Source: Rheinheimera pacifica
GTDB taxonomy: Bacteria; Pseudomonadota; Gammaproteobacteria; Enterobacterales; Alteromonadaceae
Assembly: GCF_900108485.1 (NCBI RefSeq)
Contig: NZ_FNXF01000001.1
Coordinates: 248,001-312,000 of the forward strand
Direction of reading: 5' to 3'
DNA length: 64,000 nucleotides
This document shows, one piece after another, positions 35,675-45,240 of the stretch. The notes under the pieces were generated by a model. That model made no database searches and was not told the DNA's origin. It saw nothing but the letters and a program-made list of their open reading frames with translations. A program made the translations under genes and the position numbers. Positions within the stretch are counted from its first letter, which is position 1. Every line of letters starts with the position of its first letter.

Positions 35675-38554
35675 ATGAAAAAAATATTTGTTATCAGTGC
35701 AATAGCACTGGCTGTATTAACCGGTTGTGCCGGTGAGCGGAGCTTGTCTGCTGATACGCGTGCTGCACAGCAACAGGTGCAGGGCCAGGTAGTGGTAAGC
35801 CCGAATGACAACCGTGCTTATAAAACCCTGGTACTGCCGAATAAACTGGAAGTGCTGCTGGTGTCAGACCCTACAGCAGAAAAATCGGCTGCAGCGTTAA
35901 GTGTGGGCGTAGGTTTACTGCAAGATCCGATGAGCCAGCAAGGTATGGCGCATTATTTAGAGCATATGCTGTTTTTAGGCACCGAGCGCTACCCTGATAC
36001 TAAAGGCTACAGCGAATTTATGACCGCCAACGGCGGCGCGCAAAACGCCTACACCTGGCTTGATATTACCAACTACATGTTTAAGGTAAACAACAACGCT
36101 TATGACGAAGCGCTGGATCGTTTCTCCGATTTTTTTAAAGCCCCCAAGCTATACCCCGAATACGCCGATAAAGAGAAGAATGCCGTTAATGCAGAGTGGT
36201 CAATGCGCCGCGAAATGGACTACTTCGGCCAGTATAATTTATCCCGCCGCATGATGGGCAGCCACCCCGCCAACCGGTTTTTAATTGGTAACCTGGAAAC
36301 GCTCGGTGATAAAGACGGTAGCCTGCTGCACCCTGAAACCGTAGCGTTTTATAACCAGTATTATTCGGCCAATATTATGAAAGTGGCCCTGCTAAGCAAT
36401 TTACCGCTTAGCGAAATGGAGCAACTGGCCAGCAAACACTTTAGCAGTATTGTTAATAAGAACATTGAAAAACCTGCTGTAACCGCAGAGCTGGATTTCA
36501 GCCAGTTAGGCGGCAAGCGTATTCACTATGTGCCGAATCAGGACGTAAAGCAGTTACGGTTGGATTTTACCATCAGCAACAACAGCGAGCAGTTTGCCGT
36601 TAAACCAAACGAATTTATCAGCTACCTGCTGGGCTCAGAAATGCCCGGCACTCCGGCTGAGCAGCTAAAAGCCATGGGGCTTATTTCTAAGCTGAACGCC
36701 AGCGCCACGCCCGACTTATACGGCAATTACGGCTCACTAAGCATAGACGTGGAGCTAACCGACGCCGGTATGCAAAACCGTGAAGGCATAGTGGCTACTA
36801 TCATGCAGTATATTGAACTGGTGAAGCTGCAGGGGGTTGACAGCAAATACTTCAGTGAAATTCAAACCAGCCTGAACAACCAATTCCGTTTTCTGGAAAA
36901 AGGCGACGAATTTGGCTATGTATCTGACCTGGCCGATGCAATGCAAAAAGTACCGGCCCGCAACGCAGTAAATGCGCCGTTTTACTACCAGCGTTTTGAT
37001 GCCAAAGCCATTAAAGATGTGCTGGCGCAGTTAACACCCCAGCGCCTGCGCGTGTGGTATATCAGCAAGCAAGAGCCGCATGATAGCAGCCTGCATTTTT
37101 ACGACGGTAAATATAAAATTACCAATATCAGTAGCGAAGAGCAGCAAAGCTGGCAACAAAGCCCGCAACTGGCACTGAATTTACCGGCAGTAAACCGGCT
37201 GCTGCCAGAAAACTTTGAGCTGGTAGCGCCGGTACAGCAAGCCAAGCCAGAAATTGTGCTGCAGCAAAACGGCATTACCGCCTGGTTGTACCCAAGCCAG
37301 CAGTTTGCCAGCCAGCCGCGTGGCGTGCTGGAAATTTTTATCAACACAGCAGCACCACAACAGGATATTAAAGCCAGAGTAGCCCTGGCACTGTGGCGTG
37401 ACATTTTCAGCCTGCAGCAAAGTGTGCTGGCCACTGAAGCTGATATTGCCGGTATGCAACTGCGATTAACCGCAGGCAGCGGTATGGCCTTAACAGTAGC
37501 TGGTTTTACTGACAAACAGCCCGAGTTATTGCAACAGGCTCTGGCAGGTTTGGCGGTTAGTACTGACGAGCAAAGCTTTGCCCAGGCTAAAGATCGCTAT
37601 ATCCGTGGTTTGCAAAATCAGGGCAAGCAATTCCCGTTTTATCAGGCATTTAATGGCTACAACACACTGGTGCGCAATGGTAACTATGAGCCAGAGCAAT
37701 TAATTGCTGCTGCCAACAGTTTAACCATCGCACAGTTGCAAAGTTTTATCGCCGATACGCTGGCGAATAATCAGCTGCGGGTATTTGCCTTTGGTAACTA
37801 TGACAAAGCTGCCATAACCCAGGTGGTTGCTACTGTGCAGCAGGCACTGCCTGCGCAGCGCAGCGAACAGCCGTACAGCCGCACTGCTTACTGGCAACCG
37901 GCTGCCGGAGAAAAACTGGTACTGCAAAAAGATATCGATGTAGCCGACGTTGGTCTGGTAGATGTGCATATACACCCTGAAGCTTCCTATACCCAGCTGG
38001 CACGGGCAACAGTGCTGAACAGCCATTTTAGTAATGTGGCTTTTGACAAACTGCGTACCGAAGAGCAACTGGCCTATGCTGTGGGTGGCACCGCGACACA
38101 AATAGAAAATTACACCGGTTTTGCCATGTATATTCAAACGCCGGTAAAAGGCGTAGCCGATATGCAGGCCCGCTTTGACAGCTTTAAGCAGCAATATGCC
38201 GCCGAGCTGGATAAGTTAACTGAAGATAACTTTGCCCAGCTTAAAGCTAGCACACTGATCACACTAAAAGAACCGGCAAAAAACCTGCAGGACGAAGTGG
38301 GGCCACTAATTACCGACTGGTACCGTGAGAAATTCAGCTTCGACAGCAAACAGCAGTTAATTGCCGCTGTAGAGCAGGTCACGTTAGAGCAGGTAAAAGC
38401 CTTTTACCGCGAAACCATGTTAAATGACAACGCAGCACGGATTTCGGTGCAAATGCGCGGCACCAAGTTCCGCGACCAGCCGTTTGCCGATTTACCCGGC
38501 CAGACTAAGGTAACCGACGTGGCCGCCTTTCATCAGCAAATGAAAAAGCAGTAG
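35675..38554 (+). CDS. Pitrilysin/insulinase-like M16 peptidase, lipoprotein
   Basis: A 959-residue zinc peptidase of the pitrilysin (PtrA) type, made of two M16 halves. The inverted zinc motif HYLEH near residue 92 with the downstream Glu (KNAVNAEW) marks the active first half; the second half is the inactive partner typical of the family. The signal ends in a lipobox (VLTGCAGE), so it is attached to a membrane and faces the periplasm, unlike soluble E. coli PtrA. It degrades medium-sized peptides. A terminator follows directly. Confidence 0.93.
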   Translation: MKKIFVISAIALAVLTGCAGERSLSADTRAAQQQVQGQVVVSPNDNRAYKTLVLPNKLEVLLVSDPTAEKSAAALSVGVGLLQDPMSQQGMAHYLEHMLFLGTERYPDTKGYSEFMTANGGAQNAYTWLDITNYMFKVNNNAYDEALDRFSDFFKAPKLYPEYADKEKNAVNAEWSMRREMDYFGQYNLSRRMMGSHPANRFLIGNLETLGDKDGSLLHPETVAFYNQYYSANIMKVALLSNLPLSEMEQLASKHFSSIVNKNIEKPAVTAELDFSQLGGKRIHYVPNQDVKQLRLDFTISNNSEQFAVKPNEFISYLLGSEMPGTPAEQLKAMGLISKLNASATPDLYGNYGSLSIDVELTDAGMQNREGIVATIMQYIELVKLQGVDSKYFSEIQTSLNNQFRFLEKGDEFGYVSDLADAMQKVPARNAVNAPFYYQRFDAKAIKDVLAQLTPQRLRVWYISKQEPHDSSLHFYDGKYKITNISSEEQQSWQQSPQLALNLPAVNRLLPENFELVAPVQQAKPEIVLQQNGITAWLYPSQQFASQPRGVLEIFINTAAPQQDIKARVALALWRDIFSLQQSVLATEADIAGMQLRLTAGSGMALTVAGFTDKQPELLQQALAGLAVSTDEQSFAQAKDRYIRGLQNQGKQFPFYQAFNGYNTLVRNGNYEPEQLIAAANSLTIAQLQSFIADTLANNQLRVFAFGNYDKAAITQVVATVQQALPAQRSEQPYSRTAYWQPAAGEKLVLQKDIDVADVGLVDVHIHPEASYTQLARATVLNSHFSNVAFDKLRTEEQLAYAVGGTATQIENYTGFAMYIQTPVKGVADMQARFDSFKQQYAAELDKLTEDNFAQLKASTLITLKEPAKNLQDEVGPLITDWYREKFSFDSKQQLIAAVEQVTLEQVKAFYRETMLNDNAARISVQMRGTKFRDQPFADLPGQTKVTDVAAFHQQMKKQ

Positions 38555-38570
38555 GCTTAATATGTTGTTA

Positions 38571-38599
38571 AAAACGCAGCTTTGGCTGCGTTTTTTGTT
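38571..38599 (+). terminator. Rho-independent terminator after the M16 gene
   Basis: AAAACGCAGC at 38571-38580 pairs with GCTGCGTTTT at 38585-38594, with a run of T from 38591. Confidence 0.9.
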
Positions 38600-38757
38600 T
38601 ATATGGCAAAAAATAGTAATTTTTATATAACAATTAGGTTGAACACTGCTTTTTTTATTGTTTTAACTAAACTAGGTATGGCGTGCCTGCGTAATGTCCG
38701 GTACGGCACAAAGCGTTGCCAGCTGTTTTAACTCATTCCGCCGTGGAGATCGTCCAA

Positions 38758-40065
38758 ATGTTTTTTAATAAAAATAAAGAAAAGCAAGATGTTATCAGCG
38801 CAGCGGTAAAAGCTTTGGAAGCACAGGCTCACAGTATTTCGAATTCATGTGCCGTTATTTATTTTTCGCCGTCTGGCGAAATACTCAAAGCCAGCCCGCT
38901 GTTTCTCAATTGTGTTGGTTACAGCATGGATGAAATCCAGGGGCGCCATCACAAAACGTTATGCCCAAGGGAACTGGTTGAATCTGCCGAATACCGGCAG
39001 TTTTGGGCCGATCTGGCAAAAGGACAGCCTAAACGGGGCCTGTTCAGACGCAAGCATAAAAATGGTACCGATATCTGGCTTGAAGCAACGTATATTCCCA
39101 CCATTGAAAATGGTCAGGTTGTTGAGGTGATGAAAATTGCCAATGATGTGACTGCAGCACACGAAAAATCAGTCAGTAATTCGGCTTTTATTAATGCTGT
39201 AGAGCGTGCAAACGCGGTAATAGAATTTACCCCTGACGGTACTATCCTTACAGCAAATGATAATTTTATCAATGCGTTGGGGTATCGAAGCCTTAGTGAT
39301 ATCCGCGGTAAACACCATAGAATTTTTTGTGCACCAGAGTTTTACCATGATAACCCGACATTCTGGCAGGATCTGGAAAACGGCCAGGTAAAAAACGGTT
39401 TATTCCGCCGCGTAAGCAGCCAGGGTAATTCGGTATGGATTGAAGCAACTTACAACCCGGTGTTTGATCATGCCGGTAAAGTCATTAAAGTGGTTAAGAT
39501 AGCCAACGACATTACCCAACGGATGGAGCGGCAGCTGGCTATTCAAAAAGCGGCAGAGCTGGCTCACAGCACCTCGGTAGAAACTGCGCAGGTGTCAGAG
39601 CGGGGCGCCAGCATTTTAAAACAAAATTTGCGCAACTCAGAAAAAGTGTCGCAGGATATCAAACAATTAGCCGGGCTGGTGGAAGAGTTAAATATTCAGT
39701 CAGGTGAAATCTCTAAAATTGTCACTACGATAAAATCTATTGCTGATCAAACCAACCTGCTGGCGTTAAATGCCGCCATTGAAGCAGCCCGCGCGGGCGA
39801 GCATGGCAGAGGCTTTGCGGTAGTAGCCGATGAAGTAAGAACGTTGGCAAGCCGCACTACCAAGTCGACTGAAGAAATAAACCAGATGGTGAGTAAAAAC
39901 AATCAACTGGTAACGCAGGGGCGGGGCAGCATGTTGCAGGTTACTGAGCAGGCAGATAAAAATGCAGATCTAATTACAGAGGCGGCCAGCATTATTGATG
40001 AAATACTCAAAGGCGCCGACTATGTATCGCATGTTGTTGGCGATTTGGTTAACTCAAACAGGTAA
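38758..40065 (+). CDS. Soluble PAS-PAS methyl-accepting chemotaxis protein (BdlA-like)
   Basis: A 435-residue chemoreceptor without any membrane span. Two PAS domains (about 28-130 and 150-255), with near-identical segments [19 protein letters not shown] and [19 protein letters not shown], are followed by a signalling domain with [18 protein letters not shown] and [15 protein letters not shown]. The layout matches BdlA of Pseudomonas, which controls biofilm dispersal, and aerotaxis-type receptors. The PAS cofactor is unknown. The signalling domain ends early (NSNR) compared with most receptors. GGAG lies about ten bases before the chosen ATG. Confidence 0.9.
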   Translation: MFFNKNKEKQDVISAAVKALEAQAHSISNSCAVIYFSPSGEILKASPLFLNCVGYSMDEIQGRHHKTLCPRELVESAEYRQFWADLAKGQPKRGLFRRKHKNGTDIWLEATYIPTIENGQVVEVMKIANDVTAAHEKSVSNSAFINAVERANAVIEFTPDGTILTANDNFINALGYRSLSDIRGKHHRIFCAPEFYHDNPTFWQDLENGQVKNGLFRRVSSQGNSVWIEATYNPVFDHAGKVIKVVKIANDITQRMERQLAIQKAAELAHSTSVETAQVSERGASILKQNLRNSEKVSQDIKQLAGLVEELNIQSGEISKIVTTIKSIADQTNLLALNAAIEAARAGEHGRGFAVVADEVRTLASRTTKSTEEINQMVSKNNQLVTQGRGSMLQVTEQADKNADLITEAASIIDEILKGADYVSHVVGDLVNSNR

Positions 40066-40104
40066 CAGGTTACACAGGCTAAGAGTAGCGCAGGTTAGAG
40101 AGGC

Positions 40105-40479
40105 TTACTTGCCGGCGCTATGGGTTTTTTTCAGTGTGCTGATAAGATTAACCGCCAATGCCCTGCCTTCGTCGGTCAGGCTATGGTAATGCTTAAGCAA
40201 CAAAGCTAATTGCGCGTCTACTGCAGTAGCCGACGGGTTGTAGTTGTTGCTTTGCTCCATTACCTGAGTATGGTTTTGTGCTTCGGCACTTTGGTACAGG
40301 GCCGACACCTGCGTATCCAGGGCGTGGGCGATAGCTTCCAGTAAATCCAGCGACGGGCGCTGCTCGTCCCGCTCTATGCGTGATAAATTTCCGGCATCAG
40401 TTTCTGCTGCATAAGCAACATCCTCCAGGGTTTTCCCTAGCAGTTTTCTTCTATGTCTCAATATGTTGCCAATTTTCAT
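40105..40479 (-). CDS. XRE-family transcriptional regulator
   Basis: A 124-residue regulator with a Cro/C1-type helix-turn-helix at residues 2-60 (ILRHRRKLLGKTLEDVAYAA, ETDAGNLSRIERDEQRPSL). The C-terminal part resembles a short dimerisation helix (LLLKHYHSLTDEGRALAVNL). A longer reading from 40629 adds a sequence unlike the family, so the start at MKIG (40479) is preferred. It is divergent from a group of three unrecognised genes and may control them. Confidence 0.85.
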   Translation of the reverse strand: MKIGNILRHRRKLLGKTLEDVAYAAETDAGNLSRIERDEQRPSLDLLEAIAHALDTQVSALYQSAEAQNHTQVMEQSNNYNPSATAVDAQLALLLKHYHSLTDEGRALAVNLISTLKKTHSAGK

Positions 40480-40646
40480 CTCAGCGATTCTCGGTGCATT
40501 GGCATCGATGCACAAAGCGGTTGCTGCAAAATTAACTTGATAAATTTGCGTAATGCGCAATAATGTGAAAAAAACGTAAAAGCAAAGAGTGTTGTTGGCG
40601 GCATATTTGCTCTTGGCACCCAATAACATACAGGGAGATCTCTGTG

Positions 40647-40901
40647 ATGAACCGTAATGTTAACGCAAAGTCGGTAGCGCATATCGTGTTTAGTGAGAAA
40701 ACCGTGCACGGTGACAATATTCCTTGTGCTTACATTGACTTACGAAACCCAACTGAATGTATTCTGGAGCAGGATAAAACCGGGATCTGGCTGACTTTGG
40801 CCATTAAAGCAGAGCTGATGGACGAGCTGGCTTTAGCCTGGTGCCAGCAGCGTAAGTTTACCTGTAGTGATGCCGGGCAACCAGACAACATAAAAGCGTA
40901 A
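40647..40901 (+). CDS. Small unrecognised protein
   Basis: An 84-residue protein (MNRNVNAKSVAHIVFSEKTV) with no family I know. It looks soluble, with a C-terminal helix-rich region (LAIKAELMDELALAWCQQRK). AGGGAG lies 9 bases before the ATG; a GTG three bases earlier is possible. It is the first of three genes reading away from the XRE regulator. Confidence 0.6.
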   Translation: MNRNVNAKSVAHIVFSEKTVHGDNIPCAYIDLRNPTECILEQDKTGIWLTLAIKAELMDELALAWCQQRKFTCSDAGQPDNIKA

Positions 40902-40917
40902 ATTGCATAGTGCTGGT

Positions 40918-41682
40918 ATGGTAAAGAGCTTTTTAAACCGCATTACAGGCCGCAGCTTTCATGGCGGGCCAGATGCCCACAGGCGTTTTAACTATAAAGT
41001 GCTGTTAGATAAAGACTTACTGACGTTTTGTATTCCGTGCACCAGCCCGATGGCGTTTCCGGTGTTGTTTCCTTACCAAACGCCCGGCTGGTTTGAGTTA
41101 TATACCGATCAGCGGCAGCAGCATCGTTTTGTCTGTATAAACCAGCAACAATATTGGTACAGCGGGCACTTTTTAAGAACCCGCGGCGAGCCGCTGGGGC
41201 AGCTAATGCTATCGATCTGGCTAAAACAGGTTACAGAGGGGAAAAGCATTGCACGACATAATATTGAGCGCTTAGGCCATTATCTGAGCGGCCAGGGTAA
41301 AGATTCAAGCAGTTATATTTTTGGTAGTTCTGCGCAGTTAAATACCGCTTTGCAACAGTATCATACCAACAGACGCAGCAATACATTAACTGCCGCCCAA
41401 AGGCAGGACTACGCCGCCACAAGGCATAAAACAATACTCCCGCAGTGCTATAGTGTTAAAAGCTTTGGCAGCCAGCCATGGCTGCATTACACGCACGCCA
41501 GCCGGGCTTTTACCCGGCAGTATCACTACTATTGTTACCCGTTGTCAGAGCAGTTTTACTTAAAAATCCGTTTTGCGTACAAAGCAAATTTACCGGCTTA
41601 TTTTCACTACTGGCATGCCAACGCCCGGGCGGCACAGCAAAGCATTATGCAAAGCGTAAAGCTTAGACTGCATGATGTGTGA
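40918..41682 (+). CDS. Unrecognised aromatic-rich protein
   Basis: A 254-residue protein with many Tyr, His and Gln residues (QQQYWYSGHFLRTRGEPLGQ; RQYHYYCYPLSEQFYLKIRF). No signal peptide or membrane span. Start taken at the first ATG (40918), 16 bases after the previous gene; the ribosome binding site is weak and a TTG at 40903 is an alternative. No function can be offered. Confidence 0.6.
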   Translation: MVKSFLNRITGRSFHGGPDAHRRFNYKVLLDKDLLTFCIPCTSPMAFPVLFPYQTPGWFELYTDQRQQHRFVCINQQQYWYSGHFLRTRGEPLGQLMLSIWLKQVTEGKSIARHNIERLGHYLSGQGKDSSSYIFGSSAQLNTALQQYHTNRRSNTLTAAQRQDYAATRHKTILPQCYSVKSFGSQPWLHYTHASRAFTRQYHYYCYPLSEQFYLKIRFAYKANLPAYFHYWHANARAAQQSIMQSVKLRLHDV

Positions 41683-41778
41683 CTTTGCAAAATACGCTAG
41701 GATACGCCCCTGACAGCAACTTTACCGACAGATACTGTTCTGTAACCGGGTTTTGAAGAGATTTATTAAGGACGTAAT

Positions 41779-42270
41779 ATGGACAACAGCGCGCTTTATA
41801 TCGCTCTGGAAAATGCAGTGCCGGGCTTTGTCGCGGCCAATGTCGTAACACCCGGGGTAGATGAGCGGCAGGGTATCTATAAAGAATTGTTTTGGCTGGA
41901 TGCGCTGCTGGGGGAAGATTTTCATTGTTATGTTGAATGGAAAGAGTTTGATCCCTGGGCTTTGGCTAATATGAATAAGTTGGTACCGATCCGTCAGGCC
42001 GGAATAACGCTGGTAACAGACAGCTTATACGATAAACACGGAGCTCCGCTTGGCGAGTTAAATTATTACGACGACGGGGGTTTCTTTCTGCCGGTTTTGC
42101 AGCAGCAACTGCAAACTGCCAATTTGCAACTGCTGGAAATTTGTACCATACAAAATGGTAAGCCTTACCTGCAGGAAAACCCACGCTTTATTTGCATCAC
42201 TACCGACCCGGATAAAGTGGCGCAACTGCAACATTGCTTACAGCATAAAGGGCTTGTTCTTGTTGGTTGA
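41779..42270 (+). CDS. Unrecognised acidic protein
   Basis: A 163-residue soluble, acidic protein (MDNSALYIALENAVPGFVAA; ELFWLDALLGEDFHCYVEWKEFDPW). No domain is recognised. AAGGA precedes the ATG. The length, even acidic composition and good start suggest a real gene. The preceding 96 bases probably hold its own promoter. Confidence 0.65.
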   Translation: MDNSALYIALENAVPGFVAANVVTPGVDERQGIYKELFWLDALLGEDFHCYVEWKEFDPWALANMNKLVPIRQAGITLVTDSLYDKHGAPLGELNYYDDGGFFLPVLQQQLQTANLQLLEICTIQNGKPYLQENPRFICITTDPDKVAQLQHCLQHKGLVLVG

Positions 42271-42620
42271 ACCAAAGGTTAATACAGGTAAGCGGCACGG
42301 GATAAGAAAAACAAAAATAGTTTGAGCAATCACTTTAAACAGTGTTTTAGTTACCTGTTATCTGCTTAACAAGCACACCGGCGGTGTAAGGCTGCTGTGG
42401 CGTTATTCACATTTTTCTCTGTTTAAGAAAATTCAAACACTGGCACCGGTTTAGCCGGTCTGGCAGCTTGCTGGCAGCAAAATCAGCGTATTGAATTCAA
42501 AGTGAACTGGTCTATCTTGTTGGTGGAGTTGTAATTAGCCTGACGGAAAGGGCGGCAGAATAATAACGATAATCTTAGCAAGAACCCTGTTTCAGCAGAG
42601 AAAAGACGAGGACAACCCAA
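42271..42620. other. Long intergenic region before the lipase gene
   Basis: About 350 bases without a gene. The only signal I can offer is a possible promoter, TTGAAT at 42491-42496 and TATCTT at 42513-42518 with a 16-base spacer. No riboswitch, repeat array or small open frame with a good start was found. Confidence 0.35.
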
Positions 42621-43670
42621 ATGAAAAAATCTACCCTGCTTTTACTGGCGGGCCTGTTTAGCGGCGCTGCACAGGCCGATGTGGGCGGCTACCCGGTGGT
42701 ACTGGTACACGGTTTTCAGCCGGATAATTTAGCCAGCCGGCCTACCGGCAGCCAGGTAAGCAATAATGGTGCAGAGTATTGGGCGCAGTACTGGCGCGAC
42801 CGCGCCGATGTGCGTATTGACTGGCCATCGCAAGAGCGGGTGGCCGGTAAAATTGCCAGTGATTATGTCTGGCCTAAGCTGCAGCAAATGGCCCAAAACA
42901 GCACCTGCGCCAATGGCTGTATTTTTGTGTCGCACTCTACCGGTGATTTAGTTACCCGCTACATTATTGATAACCAGGCGCTGTGGCTGCAAAACGCGGG
43001 CTTACAACCGCTGAATATTGTCGCGACGTTTGATTTTGCCGGTGCTGGTGGCGGGGTAGAGCTGGCCGATTTAGCAGTCAATGTTGCCGGTGGCTCCGGT
43101 CTGATTGATGGCGCGCTGCGGCTGGCCATATCTTTGTGGCTGGGGCAAATACCGTCGCCGTCTAACGTTGGTGTGTTAAACGATTTACGGGTAAACACCG
43201 CCCGCCAGTTAGCAGCTTTCCCCGACAGCCGGGTGCCGCGCTTACGTTTTGTTGGCGCCGGATCTGACTTTTTAGGCGCCACCGGTGCATTTTTGCCAGG
43301 TGAGGATGACGGCGTAGTGGCCAGCCATTCCAGCTGCGGTGCGGCCAGCGCAGGCAGTTTTAATAGTTGTTCACGCAGCGTGACGTTTGATGGCAAGCTG
43401 ACATCGGTTAGCGGGCCAACCAGCTTTATGCCGTACCATTACCCGATGTTAATGAGCGAAGGCTACAGCCACAGCGATGTTATTGCCAATAGCGCCACTG
43501 ATGAAGTCACTGCCGCCAGCAACAGCGTTAATTACCTTAATGGCGAGCGGCTGCAATTTAATACTTATGACGAAAACCGTGGCTGGTGGGTGTTTAGCTC
43601 GCGTTATCGCATAGTGCGTAACTCTGATAACACCAGTATGTCGGCGCTGGTGTATCAGGCGGCGAACTAG
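42621..43670 (+). CDS. Exported lipase-like alpha/beta hydrolase
   Basis: A 349-residue secreted hydrolase. Signal peptide MKKSTLLLLAGLFSGAAQA, oxyanion segment VVLVHGFQP, and a nucleophile elbow VSHSTGD in which the first Gly of GxSxG is replaced by Ser. Candidate Asp and His of the triad lie in GEDDGVVASHSS and the C-terminal PYHYPMLMSEGYSHSDV region. Several Cys pairs (CANGC) suggest disulfides formed in the periplasm. The next gene starts 5 bases later and encodes a membrane-anchored protein that probably works with it. Confidence 0.85.
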   Translation: MKKSTLLLLAGLFSGAAQADVGGYPVVLVHGFQPDNLASRPTGSQVSNNGAEYWAQYWRDRADVRIDWPSQERVAGKIASDYVWPKLQQMAQNSTCANGCIFVSHSTGDLVTRYIIDNQALWLQNAGLQPLNIVATFDFAGAGGGVELADLAVNVAGGSGLIDGALRLAISLWLGQIPSPSNVGVLNDLRVNTARQLAAFPDSRVPRLRFVGAGSDFLGATGAFLPGEDDGVVASHSSCGAASAGSFNSCSRSVTFDGKLTSVSGPTSFMPYHYPMLMSEGYSHSDVIANSATDEVTAASNSVNYLNGERLQFNTYDENRGWWVFSSRYRIVRNSDNTSMSALVYQAAN

Positions 43671-43675
43671 CGTAA

Positions 43676-44719
43676 ATGAAAAAGTGGTTATTATTATGCC
43701 TGCCAGTATTGCTGGCAGGCTTATGGTTTTTCTGGCCGCAACCGGTAACGGTAGTGCCAAAAACAGCGCCGCAAATTACAACGCTGCCAGCAGCTGCCGT
43801 TAAGCCAGCTAATACGCCGGCAGCTAAGCAGCAGCAAATTAACATAACAGAAAAAATACCCCAGCCGGTAAGCGAAAGCTTTAAATTACTGGCCAGCGTT
43901 TATGCTGCTGAGCTGGAGTTGCCGCCGTATTCCCGGCCGCTAAGCGCGGATGATGAACACCTGCTGGCGCCAAACCGCTATATCCCGCAAACCGTGCCCC
44001 TTGAGGGCGGTGCCAGCGCAACGATAGTGCTGCCAAAATTCCGTTTTAGCTACCCCGAGGCGATACCGGTAACGCTGCAGGTAAGTGGTATTCAGGTGTC
44101 GGATGTCATTGTGGCGCTAAGTGCGGAAGGCACGGCAGCAGTAGTGGCCACAGAAGAAATGCGCGGTACACCCGCTAACTGGTCGGCTACTTTTAATGCA
44201 GAGGCCGACTGGAACGGCGCTTTTGAAATCAGTGTGAGCTTTAGCGCCAACGGCCAACAACAAGTGTTGAAAACCGGTATTGAATACAGCCACCCGGTAG
44301 CCACGATCACCGGTGTGGGCGACAGCCGTGGCGTGGGCAGTGATATGCTGATCCCGGTAAAAATAGACGTACAGCAGGCCGGTTACTACCGCTTACGCGC
44401 TAATTTATTTACTGAAAAACGCCAGCCATTGGCCTTGTTAACCGGCAACGCAAAACTAAGCGAAGGGCAGGGGGAAATAACATTGCGGGCTTTTAAAGCG
44501 GTGCTGCAACAGCAAAGCGGGCCTTATATTTTAGGTACCTTTGTATTGGAGAAACGCCCAGCCGTGCCCGGCGAGCTAACCCAATATGGCGACAGTGAAA
44601 AAGCAGAATATCAGCTGGATTATTTTGCGTTAAGCCAGCTAAGTGACGAACCCTGGCAGCCCGATGCTGAAGAGCTGCAACGCCTGCAGTTTTTACAGCA
44701 AATGGCCGGGCAGCAATAA
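43676..44719 (+). CDS. Membrane-anchored partner of the lipase, unrecognised fold
   Basis: A 347-residue protein with one N-terminal span (MKKWLLLCLPVLLAGLWFFW), a Pro/Ala-rich linker (about 25-60) and a beta-rich periplasmic domain (ATIVLPKFRFSYPEAIPVTL, GVGDSRGVGSDMLIPVKIDV). This is the topology of lipase-specific foldases, but the foldase signature RxxFDY and its all-helical character are absent, so it is not Lif. It begins 5 bases after the lipase gene. It may be a lipase chaperone, inhibitor or surface tether; none is proven. Confidence 0.75.
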   Translation: MKKWLLLCLPVLLAGLWFFWPQPVTVVPKTAPQITTLPAAAVKPANTPAAKQQQINITEKIPQPVSESFKLLASVYAAELELPPYSRPLSADDEHLLAPNRYIPQTVPLEGGASATIVLPKFRFSYPEAIPVTLQVSGIQVSDVIVALSAEGTAAVVATEEMRGTPANWSATFNAEADWNGAFEISVSFSANGQQQVLKTGIEYSHPVATITGVGDSRGVGSDMLIPVKIDVQQAGYYRLRANLFTEKRQPLALLTGNAKLSEGQGEITLRAFKAVLQQQSGPYILGTFVLEKRPAVPGELTQYGDSEKAEYQLDYFALSQLSDEPWQPDAEELQRLQFLQQMAGQQ

Positions 44720-44724
44720 CGCAT

Positions 44725-45240
44725 TCAGGGCCGGTGTTTGCCTAGCTTGCGCTGCAAGGTGCGCCGGTGCATCCCCAACAATTCTGCGGTGCGGCTGATA
44801 TTACCGCCGTGCTCGGCCAGTACACGGTGAATATGTTCCCATTCCAGTTGCTCGGGCGATAACAGTGTGGCAGTGTCAGTGGCTGTGCCGCTTTGCGCCT
44901 TGCCGGTTATGGCTTGTTCCAGTTGTAAAAAATCGACCGGCTTGGTCAGGTAGTCGTCGGCCCCTAATTTTACTGCCTGCACCGCATTGGCAATGCTGGC
45001 ATAACCGGTAAGCAAAATAATACGGCATTGCGGTAATGCGGCTCTAAGCGGGGCAATAAAGCTTAAGCCCGACTGGCTGGCAAAGCGTAAATCCAGCAAA
45101 TAGGCCTGCGCTTGTTGGGCAATTAACTGCTCTGCGGTGATGGCATCGGCGTAAGTAGTAACACTAAAACCGCGCTGGCCAAAGCGCCGGGCCAGGGCAC
45201 CAAGCAATACGCTGTCATCATCGACAATAACCAGGTGCAT
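44725..45240 (-). CDS. RegA/PrrA-like response regulator
   Basis: A 171-residue response regulator with receiver domain (VDDDS, phosphoacceptor Asp50 in YLLDLRF, Lys in YLTKPVDF) and a C-terminal Fis-type helix-turn-helix (HGGNISRTAELLGMHRRTLQ), the RegA/PrrA/ActR/RoxR layout. It controls redox-linked genes in other proteobacteria. Its start overlaps the sensor kinase stop by one base, so they are coupled. It converges on the lipase partner gene with a 5-base gap. Confidence 0.88.
   Translation of the reverse strand: MHLVIVDDDSVLLGALARRFGQRGFSVTTYADAITAEQLIAQQAQAYLLDLRFASQSGLSFIAPLRAALPQCRIILLTGYASIANAVQAVKLGADDYLTKPVDFLQLEQAITGKAQSGTATDTATLLSPEQLEWEHIHRVLAEHGGNISRTAELLGMHRRTLQRKLGKHRP

Noticed and set aside
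37721..38194. 157-residue minus-strand open frame inside the M16 peptidase gene
   Set aside because: Lies fully within a well-supported gene and has no ribosome binding site or recognisable motif.
43676..44719. Classical lipase foldase (Lif)
   Set aside because: Lacks the RxxFDY signature and the helical composition of that family.
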